From positions 744,001 to 808,000 of the forward strand of contig JANBVO010000009.1 of NCBI GenBank assembly GCA_030052745.1: a stretch of DNA of 64,000 nucleotides. Reading direction: 5' to 3'. Shown one piece after another: positions 35,063-45,963 of this stretch. Numbering within the stretch: the first letter of the stretch is position 1; the number at the start of each line of letters is the position of its first letter. Source of the DNA: Pleurostoma richardsiae. Its lineage: Eukaryota > Ascomycota > Sordariomycetes > Calosphaeriales > Pleurostomataceae. The position numbers and the translations under genes are program-made. The notes below the pieces were generated by a model, which did no database searches, had not been told where the DNA came from, and saw only the letters and a program-made list of their open reading frames with translations.

Positions 35063-36166
35063 ATGACTACAGCTTCGAGCAGGAAGACCATTGTCGTTGT
35101 TGGCGCAACTGGAAATCAGGGCAGCTCCGTCGTCAACGCCTTCTTGAAGTTGCCGCACTGGCACGTTCGAGCCTTGACACGAACTCCAACCTCGGATGCT
35201 TCCAAGTCGCTCGCAGCTCAGGGCGCAGAGGTTGTCCTCGCCGACTTAGCCGAGCCAGCGTCACTTACCAAAGCTTTCGAGGGTGCCAACGCCATCTTTC
35301 TCAACACCGATTTCTGGGGCACGTACGTCATGCCTCCCTCCATAATCTTGTATTCATATATGAATACGCTCCTGCAAAGTGCACTCTAGTAAGCTATGTT
35401 GTGCTAAAGCCGCCCCTTTCAAAACAGGTACATGCCCGCCAAAGCCGCCCTCGACGCCGAAGGAAAGCCCTCCGAACCAGCAAGCCTCAAGGCCTTCACA
35501 AATGAGACCACCAACGGCAAGAATGCCGTCGACGCTGCCGCTGCCGTGCCAACCCTTGAACGCTTCATCTATTCCGCGCTGGCGCCGATAGCCAAATTGT
35601 CCAAGGGCAGGTATACACGCTCGATGCATTCCGATGCCAAGGCGCACATTGTCGATTACATCGAGGCGCAGCAGCCCGCCGTTGCCAAAAAGACGTCTCT
35701 GATCATTCCAGGCGCCTACACTGGGAACCCTGCAGTTACACCTCGCTTCGACCCGGATAGTGGCAAGTACGTCCTCGTGACGCCATTGAGAGCGGACTTC
35801 AGGATGCCCATCATCAATCCCAGGGAGTCGGTCGGCCCCTTCGTCCGCGCTTTGGTCGAGGACGAGCCTGCCGGCACGAAACTGCTCGCTTATGACAGCT
35901 ACCTCACATTCACAGAGATGCTAGACAAATGGTCAAAGGCATGTGGGAAAGATGCAGTCCATGTCACAATCAGTACGAAAGAGCTTCATGAGAAGATGGG
36001 CTTGCCGTACGAGTTACTTGACGGGCTAGACTTCGCCAATGAGATCGGAACTTATATTGGGTATGATGGCGTCATAGAGCCGTATCAGCTGAAGACCAAG
36101 ATCCAGACTAAGTCATTCGACGATTGGCTGAAGGAGAGGGATTGGGATAAAGACTTCTCTGCCTGA
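35063..36166 (+). CDS. NmrA-like family NAD(P)-binding protein
   Basis: Two exons (35063-35322 and 35428-36166) with a 105-nt phase-2 intron encode 332 residues. The N-terminus shows the NAD(P)-binding loop VVVGATGNQGSSVV, then HWHVRALTRTP and FLNTDFWGTYM. The later segment GRYTRSMHSDAKAHIVDYIE and the C-terminus FDDWLKERDWDKDF match the same NmrA-like subgroup as the gene at 15168-16428. The two share the general layout and a glycine-rich loop followed by an early intron, but differ too much to be a recent copy. It is intact and probably expressed as a cytosolic redox sensor or reductase; the substrate is unknown. Confidence 0.9.
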
Positions 36167-36774
36167 GGTGCATCTACCTACACCTGGTGACGGCGGTCTC
36201 CTGTCACCAAGGCCGTAGCGTTTTAATTGTGCCATGCTCGTGTTGATTTTTGGATGGCTTTTTTACAATTGCTCGCTTTGCTTAATTTTACCGACAACGG
36301 CTTGGTCATGTATTATGTATTTGATCGACAATATGGGATAGATGGTGGAGTTGTGTTTTATTGTTGATCAGGTCGCCTTATAGACTCGGGTGCTTGTAGT
36401 GCTTTTGAGCCCTCGCGAAGACTGCGCCGGCAAAGCAAAGTTTCCGAAGACGTAATATATCTGAGCCTCCAATAAGAGAGGAGTTCACGTCCAATGCGAG
36501 GCGTTAATAGCTCGACAGCAGAACAAGGGATACAGCAAGCGTGGCCGAGTCATTGATCTAAAGGAGATATGTTTATCGGGAGGCAGGCAATGCTGCATTA
36601 ATCCCTATAAGTTATTAAACAGCGTCTATATGAACTGCTTCCTTGATATGCGACGCTTTGCGCAAATCTTCTTCGAGAAACCCGAAGCACCGTCTCCTAT
36701 GACCGACCCAGTCGATCGGGTATATCTAGGTACAACTACGATACGAACCCACACCGCACCTCGACCGCATGTCA
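36167..36774. other. intergenic between convergent genes
   Basis: 3' flanks of the NmrA-like gene and of the transporter. A tRNA-like snippet (gtggccgagtc) near 36541 is discussed under rejected items. Nothing else seen. Confidence 0.5.
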
Positions 36775-38561
36775 TTACGCAGCGTGCTGCTCCTTCTTCT
36801 CCTCCAGCTGCTCACCCTCGATCTCGACGTCCACAGCCACACCGAGGCCTCCTTGGGCACCGCCGGCGCCGACCATTACGGCATCGCCCGCGGTGCCAAC
36901 GATGCTCGTGTTGGTCACGCGCTTGAGCACAAGCGGCAGCATGATGAGCAGCGAGCCGGCCGTGAGGGCCCAGTAGGACGCGTACATGGAGACGTACGAC
37001 TTCTTCTGGGCGTCGAGGGCGGCGACGATGGCTGAGCCGGCGGCGCCGAAGACCTTGTAGAAGGCGCCGTACATGCTGAGCACCAGGGGGTCGTTGCTGA
37101 GGGTACCCATGATCCAGTAGGCGTAGCACTGCCACGCGCCGTCCAGGAAGCCGTAGAAGAAGTAGAGCGCGATGTAGCCGCCCGCGTCACCGCCGTCCTC
37201 GACGTCCATGGGCGGGTCGAAGGTCACGCCGCGGTGGGATCGGCGCAGGGGCCAGACGCCGCCGATAAGGACGGCGTTGAACATGACGAACATGATGCCC
37301 CAGCCCTGGAAAGGTAAAGTTGTCAGTTACGCGTGCTGTTGAGGGGGGGTGCGTGGGTGGGAGTGTTGCTTACGAGAATGGCACGGGTACGTCGCTTGAA
37401 GAGCTTGATGTCCAGGAAGAGACCTAGCAGACCGGCCGAGACCATCTGCGCGACATTGTACCAGATGGAGTTGAAAGAACGCGTCCGGACGTCAAAGAAG
37501 TACGCATTGTAGTCGTTGCTCTGGTAGATGCCGTACCAGAGGCCGGCGAAGGAGTAAGGAAAGAACAGGATGATCCAGGGCTCGACCTTGATGCTCTTAT
37601 AGATATTCTTGAGCTCCTGGAGGAGGGTGGCGTGTCGCTGCACGTAGACCTTCGACCCGTCGTCGCGGACGATCTTGCTGGGGTGGACCAGGAGCATGGC
37701 GACGGCGCTACCGCACAGCATGAGGACGAAGAGGGCAATGTAGGTTCCGTCGTTGACACTGCCGCTGGAGGTGTTTGACCAGTTCTGGGCTGTGGGAATG
37801 ATAGATCCAATGACGGCACCTGGGGGTAGCTGAGTTAGAGTGGTTCATGCGTGCTCAGTCTGAGATACAACTTACCCATTGACCAGATAACCCAGAACAG
37901 GCTGATGTAGCGTCCCTTCTGGTCCTCGGTAGGGTAAGACATCAGCATCGTACCTTCAGCGGTCCTATCACCATCGTTAGTTAGGCGAATCGAACCTTAA
38001 ACGGTTATTTGTCATGACATACCAGAGGAACGCAGCGGAGAAACCGCACATCGCACCAGCGAAGAGCACGAACCCATCGTTCTTTGTGTGGTTGTAGCAC
38101 CAGAAAGACGCCGCGTACATGGCATAGCCAAAACCACCAATAGCCAGGGTAATCTTGGGCCCGAGGAAGTTGCAGATGGAACCAGAGACAAGAGCCAGAC
38201 CCGCGAAGATGGAGTACAAGACAGTGTTGGCGTTGTCGGAAGTGGTGGCGTCAACCTGGCCACCGCCACCGAGAGATGCGATAACGTTGAACATACCTGG
38301 ATATCACAATTAGCAACTCGTTGTCCCTGCGCGGGGTTTGATGTTGCGGGTCTCAATCGTACCGACAACCAGGAAACAGACGAAACCGATCATAATACAT
38401 TGCGCCAGCGGTGATCGGTATGCGGGCAAGGTGATAGGGCCTAGCTTGTAGCCCTTCGGCACGGGTCCGGTGAGGCCATGGGCCGTGCTGCCGGTCTCCA
38501 GGTCGGCTGAGCCTGGACCTGAGGGAGCTATCTTTTCCCCGGTCTGTTGTTGTGTCTCCAT
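36775..38561 (-). CDS. UNC93-like major facilitator transporter
   Basis: Five exons (38561-38363, 38296-38023, 37964-37876, 37819-37374, 37305-36775) join in phase to 512 residues. The small third exon, about 30 codons, restores a continuous segment with EGTMLMSYPTEDQKGRYISL, which confirms the model. About 11 hydrophobic segments are seen, with GMFNVIASLGGGGQVDA after the first span and SYSFAGLWYGIYQSNDYNAY in the second half, as in fungal UNC93-like proteins. The N-terminal 45 residues and the C-terminal 45 are soluble. An in-frame ATG at 38621 could add 20 residues. The substrate is unknown. It is divergent from a Gfo/Idh/MocA dehydrogenase and probably belongs with it. Confidence 0.88.
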
Positions 38562-39256
38562 TGGGCTGAGATCTGGTGAGATGTGGCTGAGGCTAGGAGT
38601 TGAACGTGTGATGCTTGGCAATCAACAGGTGCAGGCAGGCATCTGCAAGGTCTTAAGTGATTCTTGGCTCTTCACATACGGATCCTCGCGGAGCGACATG
38701 GCAACAACAAGGGTCATGCACTGGCTGGCCAATAATACGGTGCCGGTCATCCTGTACTCGAGATAGTGGTGGGCCATGTGATATCGCTCCGCACTGAGAT
38801 GAAGATACGGGTTGATACATTGTCAGCAACAAACAGTGTGGACCTTACGTGGGACCAGTAATGGCTCGCTCCGCGTTACGGACCCGTACTTTTAGCTCTA
38901 GATCCTCTCGGGGCGAGATAAGGCGCTCGATTGCCGTGCTTGTTGAGCGAAATAGCTCCGCGCGAGTCGAATCCGCTCCACATCGCGAGGTTGCCCGCGC
39001 AGTCTCCCACGTAGGGACAGCCCGTCTGAGCTGCTATTGTCGAAAGTCAAGGGCGATCCGGGCGCCGGCCCAACGGACTGGGTCTCTATGACGATGCGGA
39101 ATGAGGTAAATACCTGAACTGCGTGGACGAGTCGTGCGATGCCGGCGCCTTACAAGTAAAGGACGAGACATGGCCGAGCCACCACCCTGTTCAGGGGCTG
39201 CCAAGCCTGTCTATTGTCCCCCCTGATTTTGGGTCGTGGAAAGTCTAGAACCCAAA
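38562..39256. promoter_or_regulatory. divergent promoter of transporter and dehydrogenase, with CGTGGG half-sites
   Basis: The region contains CGTGGG at 38848-38853 and its complement CCCACG at 39006-39011. These are the same hexamers that form the inverted repeats upstream of the esterase and lactonase genes. Only two half-sites occur and they are far apart, so the link is suggestive. Confidence 0.35.
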
Positions 39257-40375
39257 ATGTCGGCCAGCTCGAAGACTCGCGTCATTCTCTTAGGCGCTCA
39301 GCATCCTCATTTCTACATCCGTGGCGGCATCCTGAAGAGTCGCGAAGATGTCGAGGTTGTCGGCTTCTGGGAGGCGGACACTAAGCTCGTCGACAAGGTG
39401 GCCGCAAAGCTGAGCGTCCAGAAGTTCGAGTCCGTGGAGGAGCTGCTGAAAGTGCCCTTCGACGCGGCCTTCGTCCACACGCTCGACCCGGAAAATCCGC
39501 GGGTTGCACGCCTCGCTGCGGCGGCTGGCGCGAAGGCGCTGCTGCTCGAGAAGCCTGGTGCAACGCATCCGCGGGAGATCTACGCGCTGGTAGAGGACCT
39601 GAAGACGTACCCGGACCTCATCGTGGAGTGGGGGTGGGAGATGCACTATGCGGAGGTCATGGATGTGGTGCGGTCGCTGGTGCGCAAGGACACCCTCGGC
39701 CAGATCACAACGTCGCACTGGCACGGCGGCACCCCGTCTGGCGGCGGCATGGAGCTGTGGCAGCGGCAGCCGGGGACACTGGGCGGGTTCCTGTACATGG
39801 ACGGCGCACACACCATCGAGGCGATCGTGGACGTGTTTGGGCTGCCCGGTAGGGTGTGTGCCAGCATCAGAAAACTGCCCAAGGGTGAGAAGCACAAGAT
39901 CGTGAGTTGCTGGTACGATATGGAAAGGGACGAGCTGGACCCGTCGACCGAGTTTGCCGTCGGCGAGATGCCGTACGAGGATATTGGCAGCGTGATCCTC
40001 GAGTACGAGACGCACAATGTCGTAGCGGACTTCACGGCGTGGGAGCCCACGGACTGGTGCGTCGACTGGGGTATCAACATCTACGGAACCAACGGGACGT
40101 TCCACGGCGTGCTCAACCCACCTGTTGCCGAGGTGATGCTTCGAGAGGGAAAGGACGGGTATAAGAAAGGGAAAACGCAGATGACAACGGAGTTGGACAA
40201 GGGAGTTACCAACCAATTGGGCTACTACAAAAAGCAGATTGATCTTTTCCTGCGGCGAACAAGAACGGGCGAGAAGACGGAGTCTGCAGGAGTTGAGGTA
40301 CAGGTACCGCTGATGAAGATCATGGAGGCGATATATGCGTCGTCAAGAGAGGGGAAGTTCAAGGGTATTCAGTAA
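39257..40375 (+). CDS. Gfo/Idh/MocA family NAD(P)-dependent oxidoreductase
   Basis: An intronless gene of 372 residues. The N-terminal Rossmann domain starts with TRVILLGAQHPHFYIRGGIL; the glycine-rich loop is unusual but in the right place. The family signature EKP occurs as LLLEKPGATHPREIYALVED near residue 105, where the lysine is the usual catalytic residue. The C-terminal sheet domain carries SHWHGGTPSGGGMELWQR and GFLYMDGAHTIEAIVDVFG, including the histidine typical of the active site. Members oxidise or reduce sugars, inositols and related polyols. The substrate here is unknown. The codon before the ATG region (GTG at 39236) is not used as a start. It is divergent from the transporter and close to an esterase and a lactonase. 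Confidence 0.9.
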   Translation: MSASSKTRVILLGAQHPHFYIRGGILKSREDVEVVGFWEADTKLVDKVAAKLSVQKFESVEELLKVPFDAAFVHTLDPENPRVARLAAAAGAKALLLEKPGATHPREIYALVEDLKTYPDLIVEWGWEMHYAEVMDVVRSLVRKDTLGQITTSHWHGGTPSGGGMELWQRQPGTLGGFLYMDGAHTIEAIVDVFGLPGRVCASIRKLPKGEKHKIVSCWYDMERDELDPSTEFAVGEMPYEDIGSVILEYETHNVVADFTAWEPTDWCVDWGINIYGTNGTFHGVLNPPVAEVMLREGKDGYKKGKTQMTTELDKGVTNQLGYYKKQIDLFLRRTRTGEKTESAGVEVQVPLMKIMEAIYASSREGKFKGIQ

Positions 40376-40853
40376 ATGAGGGACAATCATAGGTTAGAAG
40401 TCCGAAACTTGTACTAGTATGTTTAGCTATGTGTTGTATGAAAAATAGCCAGGACTTTGGCTGAACTTTGAAGGAAAGATGAATAATCATGCTGTCAACT
40501 CATATGCACATGAGAGACTGTACGAGAAGAGCCCGAATCTCATCAGGTTTCGCGTGAAATTATCGTCAACAAGTTCTAAACTCTTGCCTGAAGTTCTCAA
40601 ACTTAGCATTTTCTGAAGACACCGAAACGAGGTTAACAGGACAGAAATTCCACATTCTACAACCTGACAATCTTGAACCTTGGACACAACTGACGGTAGT
40701 CTAAGCGCGAGTATTCACATTCCACCGTTCTATTTGCAGTGCCCCTCGGCATTCGTCATCCTCAACATATCTACAACGAAAATCGAGTCTATGCCATGAT
40801 GTGAAAATGCAGGATGGTATCAAGAAACCCCCCTCTCAGCCACTCCTTAACTC
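40376..40853. other. intergenic between convergent genes
   Basis: 3' flanks of the dehydrogenase and of the esterase. Nothing recognised. Confidence 0.5.
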
Positions 40854-41932
40854 TTAAAACGCCTTGATCAGCGAATCGCACAGGATGTCGATGGCTCTCT
40901 TCCCCGCCTCCAGCACGCCATCCATAGCCAGGAACGGATGCGGCATGCCCTCCATGACCACGACCTCCGCCGCGACGCCCGCGTCCCTCAGCTTCTTCGC
41001 GTACTGCTCGCCCTCCTCGCGCAGCACGTCCAGCCCGCCCACGATGACCACCGCGGGCGGCAGCTTGCTGAAGTTGGCCGTCGGGTACAGTAGCGGCGAC
41101 GCCTCCGGATTGGCCCAGTCCTCCTCGTTGGGCAGGTAGTGCCGCCGGTACCACAGCATCTTCTCGGCCGGCAGCGCCGCCGTGAACTCGCAATCCTTGT
41201 AGGTCTTGTTCGTCTCCACGCTCGCGGTGTTGTCCGTCACCGGCACGATGAGCAGCTGCGCCAGGAAGCGCACGTTGCTGGTCGCCAGCGCCTTGTGCGT
41301 CGCGATGGCCGCCAGGTTGCCGCCCGCCGAGGATCCGCCGATCGCGACCTTGCTGAGGTCCAGGTTGAGGATCTTCTGGCCCTCGCCAAAGGCCCAGAGC
41401 ACGGCCTCCCAGGCGTCGTGCAGGGCGGCGGGCCAGGGGTTCTCCGGAGCGAGTCTGGGGTCAGGGTCAGCCGTCGGGCTCTGGAGGATAGTAAAGAGCC
41501 TAATGGGGAGGAAACGTACCTGTAGTCGGTCGTGATGACGACGCACTTGGACCTCACGCACATGTTGGTGCAGACGGTGTTCTCAGTCGCGATGTTGCCC
41601 AGCACCCAGCCGCCGCCGTGGTAGTAGAGCATAACCGGCCATCCCGCGTCGGGCGCCTCGCCCTCGGGCGTGAAGCACCGGATGGCAACGTCCGGGCCCT
41701 CCGTCTCCTGGCGCTTGATGTTGATATCCTGCTGCTTTCCTACCGGGAGGGGATCGCTGCCGCCGGGGATGATCTTGCCGCCGACGCGAGAGGCGGCGAC
41801 GGGTTGGTAGTGCACCTGGGGCGCGTGCAGCAGGTGCTCGTTGTAGAAGGCGACATACTCGGGGTGGAGCTTGTCCTTGACCGAGTGGTGAAGGTGGTAG
41901 GGCGGCTTGGGGAACTCAGTTGCGGTGCTCAT
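40854..41932 (-). CDS. alpha/beta hydrolase, hormone-sensitive-lipase-type esterase
   Basis: Two exons (41932-41520 and 41454-40854) with a 65-nt phase-2 intron encode 337 residues. The oxyanion-hole motif HGGG is present (MLYYHGGGWVLG, near residue 105), the nucleophile serine lies in GGSSAGGN, the catalytic aspartate in GGLDVLREEG and the histidine in MPHPFLAMDG. All catalytic residues are intact. No signal peptide is seen, so the enzyme is probably cytosolic. It should hydrolyse a small ester or lactone. Its promoter contains an inverted CGTGGG/CCCACG repeat also found before the lactonase gene, and it lies next to the regulator, which fits a shared pathway. Confidence 0.92.
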
Positions 41933-42384
41933 GGTGACGGCGTCAGGTTGGAACGGAGGCTAAGGGGTAATGGGAGCTGGGCTAGGGGACTAGGAACTCG
42001 AGGGCGTTAAGGAGAATAAATGAGGGGAACGTTCCCCTTTAGCCGCCTAAATGTATAGGCCCGGCTTATGCCCAGGTAAGCGTAAGCGGGTTGTGCCACA
42101 CGCAGCTAGTGCCATTGGCCTCCCATGGGTGGGTGGGCAGTCTTGGGGGAGGATAGGTCGGCTGCGTGGGTGTCCAGCCCACGTTTGCCACTCCTCTCCC
42201 ACTCTCCCGCCCACGTTGTGCCAGAGGGAGTTGCCCACGTCCGCACCAGCCTAGCGCCCCTGCCACGAGTGTTGACCCCATGCTGAAGGCATAGCGGCCC
42301 TCCGATCCTTCGGCAATCCGGGTACCCGTGTAATGCGAAACCGTTGCTGCCGCCCGCGCCCCGGACGTGAGGCCGGCAGGCCAC
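41933..42384. other. intergenic between esterase and regulator
   Basis: Contains the esterase promoter and the regulator's 3' flank. The region is rich in GTGGG/CCCAC motifs; the inverted repeat is listed separately. Confidence 0.5.
42165..42239. promoter_or_regulatory. inverted repeat CGTGGG-N7-CCCACG with two more half-sites
   Basis: CGTGGG (42165-42170) and CCCACG (42178-42183) form a perfect 6-bp inverted repeat with a 7-nt spacer. Two more CCCACG copies follow at 42210-42215 and 42234-42239. Four copies of one hexamer in 75 bp is far above chance. The site lies about 235 bp upstream of the esterase start. It could be an operator for the adjacent C2H2 regulator. Confidence 0.55.
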
Positions 42385-44714
42385 CTAGCCGGCCTGGGCG
42401 GGCTGAGCGGGCGGCCCCTGGACCATGTCTATCAGCCTCCCCAGCGTGGCATGCGCCTCCTGCAGAAGCTGCCAGCGGCATCCAACTAGTGACTCCCGCA
42501 CAGTAGACAGTAGCCCGCATGTCTGGTTCTTATCATTGAGCTCGTTGGGGTCGCCCATCAGGCCACTGAGCATATGAACGAGGTACTCCTCGGCCCCGAG
42601 CCTGCTGGTGGTCGCTAGGCCCTCGGTCATGACGCCGTAGGTCCACAGCACCAGACTGGCGTGGTACAAGCACCACGGCCGCAGCGCGATGTTGTCCTCG
42701 GCCGCACGGTAGCGCTTGCGCGTGAACATGGTCTCTTGGATCAGCAGCACGCAGTGCGAGAGCGCGCGCTTGGTGTTGCCGTTCGTCTGTGACCAGGCCT
42801 TGAGCCGCGTCCGCGCCTTCTCGTACTCGTCCTTGGTCGTGATGCTGCTCACCAGCGACGGCGCCCCCACGAAGGTGTGAAAGTCGACCAGCGACACGTG
42901 GATGATGACGTGCGCGATCCGATGCAGCGGCCGCGCCGCCTCGAGGCACAGCGAGGGGTCCTGGGACAGCAGCGAGAACGACCACGTGTCGATGGCGCGG
43001 TCGAGCACCTCCTTCCAGTTCTCCTCCGCCGAGCTATGCGGCGTCACAAGCGACTCCGAGTCGGCTCCGTCCAGCTCGGCCGAAGACCGGTCGGCCGCCA
43101 CGTCGACAGCGGTAATGTCCCGAGCCTGCATGTACTTCATGACGCTGAACAGGCCGTGCAGAAGCACAAAGCGGGAGAAGGGGCTGCAGCTCGCGGGTAG
43201 TGGCCGCCGCGACAGGAGCGAGCGCAGCGTCGGCAAGAAGTGCAGTGGCTCGTCATGCTTGCTTAGGGCGCGCTTCCATTTGGACGCCGTCGTGGCATCC
43301 CACGTCTCCTCGGCGTACGTCAGGGGAAGGCGCAGGTCGCTGACCGAGAGTGCCGGCGTGTGTCCAAAGATGGAGGCATGCTGGGCGTCCATGATGAAGG
43401 CGAAGTACGCCACGCGCTTGGAGGACTCCTGTTCGATCCAGAGGTGCCACGCACGCTCGACAGAAGACTCCTTGGCTGAGCCATCGATCGGCTCGGTGGA
43501 GTACGATGTGCCACGGCGCATGAGCGTGATGACGGCACCGTGGAAGATGTGAGCCAGCTCGTGATGCTTGCGCGTCGAGACCATCTTCTCGTAGGCCTGG
43601 GCCAAGAGGAGAGCCTGGAGACACCACAGCGGCGCCGGCGGCTGGAAGCTGCCGCTGCTGAAGATCAGCCACCGCAGATGCTCGTGGATCCGCTCACTAG
43701 CACGGTAGTTGTTGATGTTTGGGGACAGACCAGCCCCTAGAGTCACCATTGCCACCAGTAGAAGCGGCTGAGCTGTCTCGACTGACATGGTTGCGCGGTG
43801 GATGATTGGAAAATGGGCATTGTAGTTTGCGAAGTACACCTCGCAGAAGGACCGTAGGTTTGCGGGCTCGAAGAACGGGTCCTCCAGGAGGTCGGACGGG
43901 AGCCCATGGAGGGCACTGAATATCCTGGCCCGCGCAGTGACCCAGGGATCAAGAGGATCCGTTGCGTTGTCAATGCTGGTCTGATCGGAGAACGTACTGT
44001 TGGGAGACGCCGAGGGGATGTCAAGCGGCAACGGATAGCCATACGAGCTGGTCACCACATCGTTAGAGACCGGGATAGGCGCGGCGCCAAACAGCCACTC
44101 CAGGTCAGCCGTAGTGTCTTCCATGTTGGCGGAAGGGTCAAAGAACATGTGATGCTGATAACCGGGCCCGGGGCCCGAGCCCGGCAAGAGGAGCTCGGGA
44201 AAGCCGTTGAAGTCCATTTCATGCTGCTCCAGGATCACATCTGGAGCGGGAGCCTGGACCTGGACATCGACGAGCTCCATGCTCGGGAGAGGCCGGGACC
44301 GGCTCGGGAGTGGGGATGGATGTGACGCGGGATCCGGCACATCCTCCGTGAGGGAGGCGGACCGGGAGAGGGCAACCGCGGACCCGGCCGGGTTGTAGCC
44401 GCCCGAGTTCCGCAGGGTCATGCCCCTCTCATGGCGCTTCTGGTGCCTCTGCAGGAGGTCCAGGCGGACGAAGTTCTTCTGGCACTCGTCGCAAGTGTAG
44501 ATCGTCTTTGGGCGATCTTTGCACGAGGTGAGTAAGGAGGATCAACGTGAGTGAGATGGAGGGTGAGGGCGGTGGGGACTAGAGGGGAGCCAAGCTTACG
44601 GTTCAGTCGGTGCCGCGAGAGGTGCTCGCGTCTCTTGAACGTCTTCGAGCAGTCTGGCTCGGGACACGCGTACTGCCCATTCGAGGCCATCAACGGCGAC
44701 ACGCTCTCTGACAT
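42385..44714 (-). CDS. C2H2 zinc-finger transcription factor with fungal_trans domain
   Basis: Two exons (44714-44600 and 44516-42385) encode 748 residues. The short first exon holds one C2H2 finger (YACPEPDCSKTFKRREHLSR, then H) and the second exon the next (YTCDECQKNFVRLDLLQRH), with the phase-1 intron in the linker; splicing gives a continuous tandem pair. After a disordered acidic segment comes the fungal-specific transcription factor domain (roughly residues 220-560), with FCEVYFANYNAHFPIIHRAT as its typical opening and KRVAYFAFIMDAQHASIFGH in the middle. This is the architecture of pathway-specific and developmental regulators in ascomycetes. It lies between an esterase and a lactonase, both with matching inverted repeats in their promoters, so it may regulate them. 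Confidence 0.9.
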
Positions 44715-45963
44715 TGGAGCGTGCTACGCATCCTCCCCGCGATGCTGCGAACCAAAAACCCGGGGTAGGTCACGCAAGTGTCCCAGTCGCGCGGAAGCGT
44801 GCTTAGACCGGCTAGTTGAGGTGGATGAGGGCGCGACGACGGGCGGAATGGAGGCGGTGAGGAGCGATCTATTACGTGAAACCCCCCTGTCTGCCGGGCG
44901 GAGTTTCTTCATAGCTTGTCGCGCTACTCGAGTCAAAGCTCGGAGTGGAGAGGGCAACACGTGGTATGGAGCAATTGGCATCAAATGCTATTTGCTTCGG
45001 AAATGCCTAAGCCCTAAGGTATCAGCCGGACTTTGGCTTCGCCCCGGGCCTCCATGGTCTAAACCCCATGCGGAGCCGAGAGGGTTTCCTTGGAAGCTGA
45101 TAGCTGAATAGCTGGAGACACAGGTGTTTCCTTAACTCCTCGTGCCTCTTCACTTCCGAAACAAGGTGAAGAGAACGGTCATGACTAAGGTAGGGAGAAA
45201 CCGATCGTACGAGGGACAATGACAGAGCGGCGAAACAAGGAACGGCCAAGCCTGCATTCCGATCTCTCCGACGCAAGATCCGACGCACGATCCAGCCGTT
45301 TGTACAACGATAAAACCCTTGACTAAAGCAATGTACTCAGGGTTTCTACTAGCCTTCCAAGATCCCCGTCAGCCACATCTAAGGTCGTGTAACGAGCGAG
45401 CATGCCAGTCATCGAACTAGACCGCCGCCCGGCATGGCCACTCATCATCCCGTCCACCGGGTAGCTCAGATGACTTGGGTGGGATGGTTCTGGCTCATCC
45501 CACCCGCGTTGCCCGCTCAAGAGGTGGCGTGGGATACACCCACGCAGCCCAGAAGCTGTCCCTTTGGTCCCTCAGGCCACCCACCCACGTTACCACTCAG
45601 CGATGAAGGGGCAACACCGTTCCATCCCACCTTCGACGATAAGACGTGACCAGTTTGGTCCCCACCTCCAAGTCCGTATTGTTCCCGCATTGGACCCTTG
45701 ATTTAGCATGGCGCGCCGCTCCACCAGCGGGTCCGGAGCTCTCCCCACGGCAGAGATAGGCGGCATTCGGCAACATGAACAAGCTCCGGGCTGCAATCCA
45801 ACTCCAGAGCTGGAACAGAGTGGTTCGCTGACCGGACTGAACTTCTTGTTTGAGACACCACTCTGATCCTTCGGCCCCCGTGTTCCCAACATCGACACAG
45901 TCCTGCCGCAGGCAACTCCTGTGAAGCTTCCTCCCTGAACCATCAACTCCCCCTTCACGAACC
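44715..45963. other. divergent promoter region of regulator and lactonase
   Basis: 1.25 kb without a supported gene. Frames around 44551-45111 overlap the regulator's first exon and lack protein character. The lactonase-proximal part holds an inverted repeat, listed separately. Confidence 0.5.
45528..45589. promoter_or_regulatory. inverted repeat CGTGGG-N5-CCCACG with one more half-site
   Basis: CGTGGG (45528-45533) and CCCACG (45539-45544) form a 6-bp inverted repeat with a 5-nt spacer; another CCCACG lies at 45584-45589. The site is about 420 bp before the lactonase start and on the regulator's promoter side. It matches the repeat upstream of the esterase. Confidence 0.55.

Noticed and set aside
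36538-36610. tRNA-Leu/Ser-like string (gcgtggccgagtc)
   Set aside because: The rest of the tRNA, including the T arm and acceptor stem, is missing.
39290-40216. Long antisense frame (308 codons) over the Gfo/Idh/MocA gene
   Set aside because: It mirrors a GC-rich coding gene with strong family motifs; the antisense product is histidine/arginine-rich and has no domain.
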